Assembly: GCA_903919315.1 (NCBI GenBank)
Contig: CAIXHP010000047.1
Span: forward strand, 1 to 41,988
Source: an uncultured Pseudomonadota bacterium
Lineage (GTDB): Bacteria > Pseudomonadota > Alphaproteobacteria > UBA9219
Direction: 5' to 3'
Length of the DNA: 41,988 nucleotides
The position numbers and the translations under genes were made by a program. Under the pieces are notes generated by a model. The model was not told the DNA's origin. It saw nothing but the letters and a program-made list of their open reading frames with translations, and did no database searches. This document shows, one piece after another, positions 1 to 8,705 of the stretch (the first letter of the stretch is position 1; each line of letters starts with the position of its first letter).

Positions 1-1
1 C

Positions 2-76
2 CGCTATTCCAAAGCAACCTACGCCGCCAAGTTCTCCTCCATCGCGGGCATCGTCAATCTCATCGCCGGTTTCTGA
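2..76 (+). CDS. C-terminal end of an unidentified protein (partial)
   Basis: The window opens inside an open frame that gives 24 residues and ends in TGA. The visible tail mixes a short basic stretch (RYSKATYAAKF) with a hydrophobic end (SSIAGIVNLIAGF), which could be a last membrane helix or an amphipathic tail. Too little is present to name a family. The following 233 bases up to the end of ackA carry no convincing gene. Confidence 0.35.
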   Translation, partial: RYSKATYAAKFSSIAGIVNLIAGF

Positions 77-209
77 ACCCAGCTCATCCGCCCAAGCCCG
101 CTCCGCGCCCAAATCCCTCCGACTTTCGCAACAGGTCTATTGGGAACGCAGGTGAGAGCTCCCCATAGGCCACGCCAGCAAGAGACTAAGACTACCAAGT
201 TTGCGCGAT

Positions 210-295
210 AAGACTATCCGACAGTCTTCGTTGACGGTTGACCGCGTCAAGAACCGGTCAAAGCCCTATCCCCCCCCTCCCGCATGGCGAGGGGG
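210..295. other. Two stem-loops downstream of ackA
   Basis: AAGACT (210-215) pairs with AGTCTT (223-228). A second hairpin pairs CCCCCTC (273-279) with GAGGGGG (289-295) over a 9-base loop. The second lies 15 bases past the ackA stop on the minus strand and may help end the pta-ackA transcript. It lacks a clear U tract, so a processing or Rho-assisted role is as likely as intrinsic termination. Nothing else was seen in 77-309. Confidence 0.35.
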
Positions 296-309
296 CAGAT
301 TGGTTGGGA

Positions 310-1440
310 TCAGGCGGCTTTTGCTTTATCGTTCAAGCAGGTGAGCGCTTGCATGGCCATGATGCATTCTTCGTTGGCTGGGATAACCAGCACGGGGATT
401 TTGCCGAGGAAGGCCAAACGCTCCATGACCGAATCGCGCAACGGTTCGACGTTCTCGCCGATGCCGCCGGTAAAGACGATGCCGTCCACGCCGCCGATTG
501 AAACCGCCATCATGGCGATGTACTGGGCGACCTTGAGCTGGAAATACTCCAGCGCAAAAATGGCTTTCGGATCGACGCTGGCCAGCAGTTGCTTAACGTC
601 GTTCGTCAGGCCGGACAGGCCCTTGAGGCCGGATTTTTGATACAGGACGCGCTCGACATCGTCGGCGGACATGCCGAGATCACGGAGCATGAACAAAACG
701 GCTCCGGCATCGATCGCACCGCAACGTGTTCCCATCGGCAAGCCATCGAGGGCGGTCATGCCCATGCTGGAGTCGATGCTGACTCCGTTCTGCATGGCGC
801 AAAGGCTGGCTCCGTTGCCGAGGTGAGCCACGATGACGCGACCCTTGACGAGTTCGGGATAGTCCTTGCGCATCACATGCGCGATCCAATCATAGGACAG
901 GCCGTGAAAGCCGTAACGCCGCACGCCCTTGTCGGTCAAATCCTGCGGCAAGGCAAAGTAAGAGAACAACGGCTCGTGCATCGCGTGGAAGGCCGTGTCA
1001 AAGCAAGCGATCTGCGGCACGTTCGGCAGCAACCGTTCGACGATGCCGAGCGCGGAGAGGTTGTGCTTTTGGTGCAAGGGCGCCAAGGGACACAAGGCCA
1101 TGAGCTTGGCAAAGATTTCTTCCGTGACGCGCACAGGGCCTTTGAAATCAAGGCCGCCATGGACAACGCGGTGCGCCGCTGCAGTAACGTGCCACCCCGC
1201 CTTATGGTTGCGCACCCAGTCGATGATCACGCCCAGCGAGTCTTGATGGGTCGCGTTAGGGGCCAGAACTATCTTGTCATCGCCGGAGGAATCTTGCTCC
1301 CCCTTGGCCAGAAAGTCCGGTGCGCCGCCGATGTCCGAAACCCGCCCGCTGGCAAGCAACGGCATGCCGCGTCCAGTTGAAAAAAGACGGAATTTGACGC
1401 TGGACGAACCGGCGTTGAGAACGAGAATGGTATCAATCAT
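310..1440 (-). CDS. ackA: Acetate kinase
   Basis: Cytoplasmic enzyme that interconverts acetate + ATP and acetyl phosphate + ADP; with phosphate acetyltransferase it links acetyl-CoA to acetate. The 376-residue protein shows family signatures: the N-terminal phosphate-binding VLNAGSSSVKF (residues 7-17), AHRVVHGG, the FDTAFH segment with the catalytic Asp, YGFHGLS, the HLGNGAS loop, GTRCGAID and the C-terminal TGGIGEN. It is slightly shorter than the roughly 400 residues usual for the family, with no motif lost. Its ATG overlaps the stop of the upstream maoC-pta gene by four bases (ATGA), so the two are almost certainly co-transcribed and translationally coupled. Identification is secure. Confidence 0.97.
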   Translation of the reverse strand: MIDTILVLNAGSSSVKFRLFSTGRGMPLLASGRVSDIGGAPDFLAKGEQDSSGDDKIVLAPNATHQDSLGVIIDWVRNHKAGWHVTAAAHRVVHGGLDFKGPVRVTEEIFAKLMALCPLAPLHQKHNLSALGIVERLLPNVPQIACFDTAFHAMHEPLFSYFALPQDLTDKGVRRYGFHGLSYDWIAHVMRKDYPELVKGRVIVAHLGNGASLCAMQNGVSIDSSMGMTALDGLPMGTRCGAIDAGAVLFMLRDLGMSADDVERVLYQKSGLKGLSGLTNDVKQLLASVDPKAIFALEYFQLKVAQYIAMMAVSIGGVDGIVFTGGIGENVEPLRDSVMERLAFLGKIPVLVIPANEECIMAMQALTCLNDKAKAA

Positions 1441-2855
1441 TTCACTTTACCTTTCCGACGAGCATCAACCAACAACGTAGCCATGGCGCACGACAACAGC
1501 TTGGCACGGACGCTGTCGGCGCGGCTGTTAAGGATGATCGGCACGCGCGCACCAAGGACGATGCCCGCGCCATCGGCGTGGCTTAGGAAGGACAACTGTT
1601 TGACAAGGATGTTGCCGGATTCAATTCCCGGCACGACGAGGATGTCGGGATCGCCAGCGACCTTGGAGACGATGCCTTTTTCCGCCGCCGCCTTTTTGCT
1701 GATCGCGTTATCGAACGCAAGCGGGCCGTCGATGATGCCTCCGGTGATCTGTCCGCGATCCGCCATCTTGCACAAAGCGGCGGCATCAAGCGTCGAAGGC
1801 ATCTTCGCGTTGATCGTTTCGACGGCGGCGAGAATAGCCACCTTCGGCTCTCTATCCTCCGGCGACACGGCGCGCCAGAAGTTGATCGCGTTGCGGCAAA
1901 TGTCGGCCTTGCCCGCGAGGTCAGGGGCGATGTTCACGCCAGCGTCGGTGACAAAGAGCAGCTTGTGATAGGTGGGAACATCCATCACGAAGACATGCGA
2001 AAGACGCATTTCGGTACGCAGCCCTGATGTCGCGGCCACAATCGGCGACAACAACTCATCCGTATGCAGCGAGCCTTTCATGATGGCCTGAACTTTTTCG
2101 CTGGCCGCCAGTTCAACCGCTCTCACGGCGGCGGCGTGGCTGTGCTCGACGTCCATCATCTCCCACGTCGAAATATCGACCCCGGCTTCTTTGGCGGCGG
2201 CTTCGATACGCGCGCGCGGGCCGATCAGGATCGGGGAGATCAGATCGTTGTTCACGGCATCGGAGCAAGCCTTAATGCCATCGGCGGAAACCGGATGGAC
2301 AAAGGCTGTGCGAACGGGAGCCAGATTCTTGCACGACTGGATGATCGCGTCATAACGATCATGGCGGCGAATATCGACATCCGGCAACTCAGGCCGCAGT
2401 TGGCGGATTTTCTCCACCGAGGCCAAGACGGTCGCCGTGCCCTCGATCACCGTTTCGCCGTTCTGGTTCGTGCCGAGGCAATCGAACACGACGGCAGGCT
2501 TACGGCCATAGGGCTTCTCGCGCACCGTCACCGTGATGGTGATGCTGTCGTCCACCCTCACCTGCTTGCGGAATTTGATGTCCTGCTCAAGATAGACCGT
2601 TCCCGGCCCCGGCAGCGTGTTGCCCAAAACCGCCGAAATCAGCGAACCCGACCACATGCCATGGCCGACAATCCCCTGAAACATATCGCTTTTGGCATAG
2701 GCTTCGTCGAGATGCGACGGGTTGAGGTCGCCCGACACGGTGGCAAAAAGGCTAATATCTTCCTTGGTCAGCGTGCGGGTCATGCTCGCCTTGCGACCGA
2801 TGGTCAGCTCATCATAGGTCACATTTTCAAGAAACGAGGGGGCTTGAGTGCTCAT
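1437..2855 (-). CDS. MaoC-like hydratase / phosphate acetyltransferase fusion
   Basis: Two-domain protein of about 472 residues. Residues 1-150 form a MaoC-like hot-dog domain (segments TREDISLFATVSGDLNPSH and GIVGHGMWSGSLISAVLG are typical of R-specific enoyl-CoA hydratases). Residues about 165-470 are a phosphate acetyl/butyryltransferase domain (MKGSLHTDELLSPI, DAGVNIAPDL, ITGGIIDGPLAFDNA, VPGIESGNILVKQL). The PTA half would make acetyl phosphate or another acyl phosphate for the overlapping ackA product. The fusion is known in Alphaproteobacteria; the substrate of the hydratase half is not evident. I prefer the ATG at 2855 because AAGGA sits 11 bases upstream; the ATG at 2867, four codons earlier, has its purine run directly abutting the start. 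ATGA overlap with ackA follows. Confidence 0.9.
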   Translation of the reverse strand: MSTQAPSFLENVTYDELTIGRKASMTRTLTKEDISLFATVSGDLNPSHLDEAYAKSDMFQGIVGHGMWSGSLISAVLGNTLPGPGTVYLEQDIKFRKQVRVDDSITITVTVREKPYGRKPAVVFDCLGTNQNGETVIEGTATVLASVEKIRQLRPELPDVDIRRHDRYDAIIQSCKNLAPVRTAFVHPVSADGIKACSDAVNNDLISPILIGPRARIEAAAKEAGVDISTWEMMDVEHSHAAAVRAVELAASEKVQAIMKGSLHTDELLSPIVAATSGLRTEMRLSHVFVMDVPTYHKLLFVTDAGVNIAPDLAGKADICRNAINFWRAVSPEDREPKVAILAAVETINAKMPSTLDAAALCKMADRGQITGGIIDGPLAFDNAISKKAAAEKGIVSKVAGDPDILVVPGIESGNILVKQLSFLSHADGAGIVLGARVPIILNSRADSVRAKLLSCAMATLLVDARRKGKVK

Positions 2856-2972
2856 AGTGGCCTGCATCCTTCTTCGGTTTACCTTAAGACGGCTTGGGAA
2901 ATGGACGGGACAGGGCGCATCCCTGAAAACGGACCGACCTTTGAACGCCAGCGGCCCTTTTCGTCAGGAGCG

Positions 2973-2988
2973 AATCAGAACTCTGATT
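2973..2988. promoter_or_regulatory. Inverted repeat upstream of maoC-pta
   Basis: AATCAGA-AC-TCTGATT is a perfect inverted repeat with a 2-base centre, about 118 bases upstream of the pta start in an otherwise gene-free 238-base gap. It could be an operator for the minus-strand pta-ackA operon. No well-formed -35/-10 pair was found next to it, so the role is a guess. Confidence 0.3.
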
Positions 2989-3105
2989 TTGTATATCCGC
3001 AGCGCGAGCCGGGCGCAATTGCCGACGGCATCACAGAGGCCCGCCCCCGTGTGAAATCGGCAACGTGCGTCCGTTTTGCATCACTTGGTTGCATCCGCCC
3101 ATATG

Positions 3106-5463
3106 TCAGTATTCGCCGGGATCCGGCAGCCACGAGCCCTTCCCCGCCACTTGATAGGTCGCGCGAGTCAATTCCTTGTGGCCCCAGGCAGAACGGACGA
3201 TGAGTGTGAGCCCATAAGGGTGGCGTTTCGGATTCTCCGGCACACGAACGGCAAAGACGGGGTTCTTGTCCCAGTCCCGTTTAAAGACGACCGTTTCGCC
3301 GTCCCTCAACTCGTAACAGAACTCCAGATTGTCTTGCTCATCCAGCCCCGCCATGTCCTTGTCCATCAGGATAAAGTGCTGGTCGTTTTGCGATTGAACG
3401 CTCACATGCGGGATGATGTAGTTGGATTCGTCCGGCCAGCGCTGATCAACGCCGTTCCCCGACGCAAAGATCGCTTCGCGCCCAATCGCCCGGATCGTGC
3501 CGAGATAGGTCATGCCCGGAGTCGCCTTGCCGGGGATTTTCAGCGGCATAAACCCAAACTCATACTCGCTGGATGCCGGATAGATTTGCAAGACGGTTCC
3601 CGACTCCGGCAACTCCTTCATCGGATAGGGGCTGTAATAGCGGGCATTAGGGTGCCAGTGCATGTAGGCAAAATAGGGTGTCTTTTCGTGGGTGAGAACG
3701 ATGCGGGCCCGGTCAGCGCGGCGAATCTCGTCAATAATCCGCTGATCGAACAAATCCCAGTCGTAGGGCCAAACCCGCGCGTAAAACAGGTCGGGGATAG
3801 CGCGAAAACCGCTGTACATCACCAGATTGAAACTGATGAGCAGGCTGGTAAGCGCCACCAACACGACCACCACCCAGCGCAGTTCATTCAACATATGTCG
3901 GCGGATCGGCGCAAAGGCGAACACGGCCGCCGGAGCCGCGCAAACCAGATAATAGGTGAAATAGGTCGCCGTTCCTTCCATATAAAGCGTGCTGAAGGAC
4001 CATAGCACCAGCCAAAGGGGCGGCGTGATGGCCAAAAGGAAAAACAGGGGACGCATCGGAAACTTTTGCCGCAACGCCAAAGCCCCCTGCCACGGCCAGA
4101 GCAGCCATATGAAAGCCGACCACAGGCTGAACTCAACAAAGCGAACGGACACCGGCAAGGTGATGCCGACAAAACGATAGGAGAAGTGATAAAAGGACTG
4201 ATCCGTGTCCAACAGAGGCTTAATGAGGGGGTCAAAGATGCTGTTGAGCACCGCGTTAAAATGCTGGCGATCATTCGCCACCGGCCAAAAATTCATATCG
4301 GCAATCGGCGAAAGCGTCATCTGCGCCGTATAGATCAGGAGATTTTGCAGCGATCCGCGCAGACTGGCGCGCAGATTGAACACGTCGCCCGCAAAGTCGC
4401 CGAGATTGTAGAAGCGCCCGGTCGAAAAGTAGTTGTAGATCAGAAACGGCGTAAACATCAGGATCATGGAGAGGAGGCTCAAAAGCCCCGTCTTCCAGCC
4501 GATGGCCTTGAGCCATGTACCCAACAAAGTCGGCTTCTTGCGCACCTGCCAAAGCGCGATGGCGATGGCCGCCGCGATGATCGGCGTGAGAAAAACAATG
4601 TGCAGCTTGGTGCCGACGCTGAGTCCCACGGCGGTTGCCGCCAGTAAGAAATAGCTGCGCTGGCCCGACACCAGCCAACGCCACCCCATATAGAGTCCGA
4701 TCAGCAGCACCACGGAGGTCAGAATCTCGTCGTTGGTCGAAATGGATTGAGCCAAGATGCTCGGAGTCAATCCGACCATCCACGCGGCAAGCAAAGCGAT
4801 CAGCCTCTCCGCCCCCAAAGCGCGGGCAAAACGATAAACCGTGTAAACCAGCATCGCCCACGCCAGCTGCGACGGGTAGCTGTGCATCGTCCCCGGCAGA
4901 TTGTAAATCACCAGCGGCACATAAAGCGCGATCCCATCGAGCGGGTAGAAGGTGATGCGTTTGTCGAGGGAGTCGAACGGATGCATAAAGCTGCCGTTGC
5001 TGACGTACCAAAAGGCACGCGGCAGGCGATAGATCATAGAGTCGGCGTTATCAGGATAAACGCTGTTGCCCAAGACGATGACAACCAGCGTGAACACAGC
5101 CAGCGTTCCGATAAGAAAAGCATACAGGAATTTGCGCGTTTTAAGGTGGGTCAGCGCGGCGAATTCCAGTTGCGGCGGTATCATCAGCGGCACGGCGGGG
5201 GCTAGCCGATGCACATACCCCCACGCTCCGATCACAATGGCCATAACGCCATAGGAAACCGGAACATAGACATCCAGCCGCCCCATGGATTGGGACAATC
5301 CCGCGACGTGCGCCGTCAAAACAAGATCGACCCAAAGCAGGACGACCGTCACATAGGGCCAGTCGCGCCACGGCACGCCCCACCGATGACAGGCAAAGAC
5401 AACCGCGCCCGCCAACGACAGGATATGAAGAAAAGCCAGCGGTGTCAGAACCCAGTCAAACAT
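3106..5463 (-). CDS. Large polytopic membrane protein, GT-C glycosyltransferase-like
   Basis: A 785-residue protein. The first ~560 residues are a series of about a dozen hydrophobic segments; the last ~220 (after a helix near LRWVVVVLVALTSLLISFNLV) are soluble and probably periplasmic. After the third or fourth helix come acidic loop residues (YPDNADSMIYRLPRA) and later STNDEIL followed by GLSVGTKLH, a layout like GT-C enzymes of the ArnT/PMT type, which take sugars from polyprenyl-phosphate donors. That suggests glycan or lipid decoration outside the inner membrane, but the acceptor is unknown and overall family membership is inferred. It stands alone: 242 bases separate it from maoC-pta and it faces the same way. 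Neither neighbour helps with function. Confidence 0.6.
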   Translation of the reverse strand: MFDWVLTPLAFLHILSLAGAVVFACHRWGVPWRDWPYVTVVLLWVDLVLTAHVAGLSQSMGRLDVYVPVSYGVMAIVIGAWGYVHRLAPAVPLMIPPQLEFAALTHLKTRKFLYAFLIGTLAVFTLVVIVLGNSVYPDNADSMIYRLPRAFWYVSNGSFMHPFDSLDKRITFYPLDGIALYVPLVIYNLPGTMHSYPSQLAWAMLVYTVYRFARALGAERLIALLAAWMVGLTPSILAQSISTNDEILTSVVLLIGLYMGWRWLVSGQRSYFLLAATAVGLSVGTKLHIVFLTPIIAAAIAIALWQVRKKPTLLGTWLKAIGWKTGLLSLLSMILMFTPFLIYNYFSTGRFYNLGDFAGDVFNLRASLRGSLQNLLIYTAQMTLSPIADMNFWPVANDRQHFNAVLNSIFDPLIKPLLDTDQSFYHFSYRFVGITLPVSVRFVEFSLWSAFIWLLWPWQGALALRQKFPMRPLFFLLAITPPLWLVLWSFSTLYMEGTATYFTYYLVCAAPAAVFAFAPIRRHMLNELRWVVVVLVALTSLLISFNLVMYSGFRAIPDLFYARVWPYDWDLFDQRIIDEIRRADRARIVLTHEKTPYFAYMHWHPNARYYSPYPMKELPESGTVLQIYPASSEYEFGFMPLKIPGKATPGMTYLGTIRAIGREAIFASGNGVDQRWPDESNYIIPHVSVQSQNDQHFILMDKDMAGLDEQDNLEFCYELRDGETVVFKRDWDKNPVFAVRVPENPKRHPYGLTLIVRSAWGHKELTRATYQVAGKGSWLPDPGEY

Positions 5464-5532
5464 CAGTCGACCTCATTAGTGTCTGTCCAGAGACTTGTCG
5501 TACGTTCACAACGATTTATTAAAAGAGCGGTC

Positions 5533-5552
5533 ATCCCCGCGAAGGCGGGGAT
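5533..5552 (+). repeat. REP-like palindrome, copy 1
   Basis: ATCCCCGC-GAAG-GCGGGGAT, a perfect 8-bp-arm palindrome inside the context GTCATccccgc...ggggatCCA. This type of extragenic palindrome is scattered through many proteobacterial genomes. It pairs with the inverted copy at 5621-5640; both lie past the 3' end of pdxH. Confidence 0.75.
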
Positions 5553-5620
5553 CCATCACCCGCTGATAGGATTGAGCCCCCTTTTTCCTTACCGGCGTAT
5601 ATTCATTCTACAGGAGATGG

Positions 5621-5640
5621 ATCCCCGCCTTCGCGGGGAT
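5621..5640 (-). repeat. REP-like palindrome, copy 2 (inverted relative to copy 1)
   Basis: ATCCCCGC-CTTC-GCGGGGAT followed by GACTG: the reverse complement of copy 1 including its GTCAT flank. The two copies face each other 68 bases apart and can form either two small hairpins or one long one. They could stop or stabilise the pdxH transcript. Confidence 0.75.
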
Positions 5641-5749
5641 GACTGTTTTTGAGGTTGTTTTCTGCTTTTTGAGTTTCCGGACGGACTCTCAGAGGCGTTC
5701 GTCACGGCCTTCGACGAAGGTTTGGCGGCCAAGGTTTCGAACTCGCGCA

Positions 5750-6358
5750 TCAGGGATACAATCTACCAATGCTCCACGCGCCTGCCGCCTTGTCACGACG
5801 ATAAACAATGCGATCATGAAGACGGAAGGGCCGCTCTTGCCAGAACTCAATCCGATGCGGTGTGAGGTGATAACCGCCCCAATGCGCGGGGCGCGGCACG
5901 TCTTTTCCTTCGTAACGCTGTTCGACCTCCCTCACCCGCGCTTCCAGGGCTTCCCGACTGGCCAAAGGCTCGGACTGGAGCGATGCCCAAGCGCCGATCT
6001 GGCTGCCGCGCGGGCGGGTGGCGAAATAGGCATCCGACTCCGCATCGCTGACAGGTTCGACCGCGCCGTCGATCCGAACTTGCCGCCGCAGGGACTTCCA
6101 ATGAAAGCACAGCGAAGCCTTGGGATGCTGTTGCAGCTCCCGCCCCTTGGCGCTGTGCCGGTTGGTGTAAAAGGTGAAACCGTTCGGATCGTAGTCTTTG
6201 AGCAACAAAACACGCGCCGCAGGATAGCCGTCTTCGTCCAGAGTCGCCACGGTCATGGCGTTGTGATTGTCCGGCTCGTGCCGTTCGGCAAGCTGGAACC
6301 ACGCCGTGAACAGCGCGTAGGGATCGGCAGGCGGCGTAAAGTCGGCATTTTCAATCAC
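5750..6358 (-). CDS. pdxH: Pyridoxamine/pyridoxine 5'-phosphate oxidase
   Basis: FMN-dependent cytoplasmic enzyme that oxidises PNP or PMP to pyridoxal 5'-phosphate, the last step of vitamin B6 synthesis and salvage. The 202-residue length fits. Family segments in order: ADPYALFTAWFQLAERHEP near the start, AMTVATLDEDGYPAARVLLLK, FTFYTNRHSAKGRELQQHPKA (FMN phosphate site), RRQVRIDGAVEPVSDAESDAYF, SRPRGSQIGAWAS-like TRPRGSQIGAWASLQSE, then PAHWGGYHLTPHRIEFWQ and RLHDR. The C-terminus ends in RLYP, matching the usual RLxP. Start is GTG at 6358, with AAGG about eight bases upstream. It is divergent from the lipoprotein gene at 6474, with a 115-base shared promoter region. Confidence 0.95.
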   Translation of the reverse strand: MIENADFTPPADPYALFTAWFQLAERHEPDNHNAMTVATLDEDGYPAARVLLLKDYDPNGFTFYTNRHSAKGRELQQHPKASLCFHWKSLRRQVRIDGAVEPVSDAESDAYFATRPRGSQIGAWASLQSEPLASREALEARVREVEQRYEGKDVPRPAHWGGYHLTPHRIEFWQERPFRLHDRIVYRRDKAAGAWSIGRLYP

Positions 6359-6473
6359 GGCAGTACCTTAAAGCAGGAGGGTAAAGATTGCGGCAGGCGG
6401 TTTGGACACAGTTGCGCCAAGATCGCCTCTTAGGCTAGGCTTCATAGATAACGCAACATGAACGGGGTTCAAC

Positions 6474-6947
6474 ATGATTCGCAAATCTCTTTTGACCGCA
6501 ATGGCGATGCTCCTGCTGTTGCCCGCCTGCCAGTCCGACCGTATGGGGACGAAAGAAGGCGTTGGGACTCTGGGCGGCGCGGCGCTGGGCGGTCTTTTGG
6601 GCAGCCAGTTCGGCAAAGGAACGGGCCAACTCGTGACGACCGGCGCGGGCGTTTTGCTCGGCGGTTGGCTCGGCAACGAGATCGGCGCGTCGCTCGACAA
6701 AGCGGATCGTTCGTACGCCTACAGCGCGGAACAACGCGCTTATGCCGCTCCGGTCGGCCAGCAGATTACTTGGAACAACCCTCAGTCCGGCAATTCAGGC
6801 GTGATCGTTCCGACGCGCGATGGCTATGACTCCTACGGAGCCTATTGCCGCGAGTTCCAGCAGACCATCACGGTCGGCGGCCAAAGGCAGCAGGGCTATG
6901 GCAAGGCTTGCCAGCAGCCGGACGGCTCGTGGAAGATCGTTCAGTAA
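6474..6947 (+). CDS. Glycine-zipper outer-membrane lipoprotein, 17 kDa surface-antigen type
   Basis: A 157-residue protein with a lipoprotein signal: basic start MIRK, hydrophobic core, lipobox LPAC with Cys at about residue 19. Residues 30-75 are a glycine zipper ([28 protein letters not shown]), a membrane-inserting hairpin as in Rickettsia 17 kDa antigen and related envelope proteins. The C-terminal part (YCREFQQTITVGGQ, YGKACQQPDGSWKIVQ) is the conserved soluble tail. A clear paralogue lies at 21809-22354. Likely anchored to the outer membrane facing the periplasm; exact role in the family is unsettled. Confidence 0.85.
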   Translation: MIRKSLLTAMAMLLLLPACQSDRMGTKEGVGTLGGAALGGLLGSQFGKGTGQLVTTGAGVLLGGWLGNEIGASLDKADRSYAYSAEQRAYAAPVGQQITWNNPQSGNSGVIVPTRDGYDSYGAYCREFQQTITVGGQRQQGYGKACQQPDGSWKIVQ

Positions 6948-7019
6948 AACAACCGTTCAGGAGCGAGAATCGGCCTTTGAGGTTGCGTGCAATCTCGAAC
7001 GCCGGTTCTTGAAGTCCGT

Positions 7020-7949
7020 ATGCCCGACCCCTATCAAACCCTCGGTGTCACGAAGTCTGCCAGCGCGGACGAGCTGAAAAGCGCTTACCGCAAGCTGGCG
7101 AAGAAACTGCATCCGGATGTCAACCCCGGTCGCAAGGACATTGAGCAAAAGTTTAAAGAAGTCACGGCGGCCTACGACCTGCTGTCGGATCCGGCCAAGC
7201 GTGCCCGCTATGATCGCGGTGAGATTGACGGGATGGGCAACGAGCGCGGCTATTCCCGCGCCGGAGCCGATCCTTTTGGCGGCGCACAAGGCCGGAGCCG
7301 CAGTTATGCGGGCGGCGGTCATCCCTTTTCCGGCATGGGCGCGGACGATTTCTTTGCGGAATTCTTTGGCGCTCAGGGCCAAGCGCGTCGCAACGCAGGA
7401 AGTCATCGCGCACCGGAGCGCGGACAGGACATCACCTATAAACTGTCGATTCCTTTTGTCGAAGCCTGTCTTGGCGAACGCAAACGCGTCACGCTTTCCG
7501 ACCACAAGACGGTCGATGTCAATATTCCGCCCGGCACGGAAGACGGACACAAGCTCCGCCTGCGCGGGCTGGGGTCACCCGGCGGAACACAGCCCGGAGA
7601 TGCCATTATCGAGCTTCAGGTCGAGCCACATCCGCACTTTGTTCGCAAGGACGATGAAATCCACCTCGAAGTTCCCATCAGCCTTCCTGAGGCCATCGGC
7701 GGTGCCAGCATCAAAGTGCCGACGCTGAGCGGCCATGTGTCGGTCAAGGTGCCAAAGGGGGCGAATTCCGGGACTGTCCTACGCCTCAAAGGTAAAGGGA
7801 TACCCAAGCCTCATGGTGAACACGGAGATATGTTCGTGAAGCTGAAAATCATGCTTCCGGAGCCTCTGCCCGACGATTTAGTGAACGTGATCGAGAAATG
7901 GGCTAAAAAGAACGCCTACAACCCACGCGCCAAGCTCGGCTGGCTGTAG
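7020..7949 (+). CDS. DnaJ-type co-chaperone (CbpA-like, no zinc finger)
   Basis: 309 residues. The N-terminal J domain (residues about 3-68) has the HPD tripeptide in KKLHPDVNPG and the usual EQKFKEVTAAYDLLSDPAKRARYD helix. A Gly/Phe/Ser-rich linker (GRSRSYAGGGHPFSGMG) follows, then two C-terminal substrate-binding beta domains (DITYKLSIPFVEAC..., VEPHPHFVRKDDEIHLEVPISLPEA). The CXXCXGXG zinc-finger repeats of true DnaJ are absent, so this is a CbpA/type II Hsp40 that stimulates DnaK ATPase. I take ATG at 7020 because the J domain starts directly after it; a GTG at 6987 would add 11 residues with no family match. A terminator follows. Confidence 0.9.
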   Translation: MPDPYQTLGVTKSASADELKSAYRKLAKKLHPDVNPGRKDIEQKFKEVTAAYDLLSDPAKRARYDRGEIDGMGNERGYSRAGADPFGGAQGRSRSYAGGGHPFSGMGADDFFAEFFGAQGQARRNAGSHRAPERGQDITYKLSIPFVEACLGERKRVTLSDHKTVDVNIPPGTEDGHKLRLRGLGSPGGTQPGDAIIELQVEPHPHFVRKDDEIHLEVPISLPEAIGGASIKVPTLSGHVSVKVPKGANSGTVLRLKGKGIPKPHGEHGDMFVKLKIMLPEPLPDDLVNVIEKWAKKNAYNPRAKLGWL

Positions 7950-7977
7950 CGCCCTTCTTGGGAAGAAAGCCCAACAA

Positions 7978-8004
7978 AAACCGCGATTAACAGCGGTTTC
8001 TTTT
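7978..8004 (+). terminator. Rho-independent terminator after the DnaJ-type gene
   Basis: AAACCGC (7978-7984) pairs with GCGGTTT (7993-7999) over an 8-base loop, followed by CTTTT. It begins 29 bases after the stop codon. Confidence 0.7.
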
Positions 8005-8091
8005 CTAGCGCAGTTGTTCGTTAAGACTTGTTTATCAGCTTGTGACCTAAACTATAGGCATAGGCTCTCTTGACAGCATTCGAGGTGCGCC

Positions 8092-8310
8092 ATGACCAAG
8101 CTGGAACATCTCAAACGAACGCTTTCGCTCAAAGATCTCGGCGCTCTCGGCGTTGAGGATGTGGCCTATGTTAAGCCGGTGATCGTGGAAGGCCAGCGCT
8201 TTCACGCCATCCATGCCGCCGACGGAACGCCGCTCACCATGGTGCCGGATCGCGAGGTGGCCTTTGCCACCGTGCGCCAACACGAAATGGAACCCGCCAG
8301 CGTTCACTGA
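8092..8310 (+). CDS. DUF1150 family protein
   Basis: A 72-residue protein that matches the small alphaproteobacterial DUF1150 family along its whole length: LKDLGALGVEDVAYVKPV, FHAIHAADGTPL, and the C-terminal REVAFATVRQHEMEPASVH. No biochemical role is established. In many relatives the gene sits beside a small heat-shock protein gene; here a DnaJ-type chaperone gene lies just upstream, separated by a terminator. The start is supported by GAGG seven bases before the ATG. It converges with the gene at 8333-8683, leaving 22 bases between the stop codons. Confidence 0.9.
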   Translation: MTKLEHLKRTLSLKDLGALGVEDVAYVKPVIVEGQRFHAIHAADGTPLTMVPDREVAFATVRQHEMEPASVH

Positions 8311-8332
8311 CCGGCCGTCGCGTTCCGCTTTT

Positions 8333-8683
8333 TTATCTATGATTGTTCTGCGAGGCAGGGACTTGATCCACGAGGTGGCGGATCGCTTCGTCGTAATCCT
8401 TCATCGGCAGGCACTTCACGTTGGGAATGCTGAACCGGTCGGCCAAATTGCGCTCCACGCCGAATTCGCTCTGGCCCGTCGCATAGGCGACATGAGCAAT
8501 GAGCGCCGACAGCGATGTCAGTTCGTTGGTCGAAACGGGTTCGGACGCGATGGGATCGTGGTGCATCCAATTTTTAACCATGGATTTCACGGCGGAAATA
8601 CCCCCACGCATCGGAGTCCCTCTGGAACCAGACAGGACTCGTGAGACCGGGGAAACGGACGATGCATGGGGGCGCTTTTTCAT
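8333..8683 (-). CDS. Hypothetical protein, unknown function
   Basis: 116 residues, not recognised. The first ~30 residues are basic and rich in Ser/Pro/Gly (KKRPHASSVSPVSRV) and probably disordered; the rest looks folded, with a helix-forming stretch ELTSLSALIAHVAYATGQSEFGV and an end MKDYDEAIRHLVDQVP. No signal peptide or membrane segment. The start is well supported by AGGAAGG a few bases upstream of the ATG. A perfect 20-bp palindrome lies 23 bases in front of the start, hinting at dedicated control. Confidence 0.6.
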   Translation of the reverse strand: MKKRPHASSVSPVSRVLSGSRGTPMRGGISAVKSMVKNWMHHDPIASEPVSTNELTSLSALIAHVAYATGQSEFGVERNLADRFSIPNVKCLPMKDYDEAIRHLVDQVPASQNNHR

Positions 8684-8705
8684 AGTCTTCCTTCCTAAGC
8701 CTTCT

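Noticed and set aside
589-1380. 263-codon plus-strand frame opposite ackA
   Set aside because: Lies entirely antisense to a clear acetate kinase; composition is the mirror of GC-rich coding sequence and no motif is visible.
2064-3203. 379-codon plus-strand frame opposite maoC-pta
   Set aside because: Antisense shadow of the fusion gene; Arg/His-rich low-quality protein with no start signal or family pattern.
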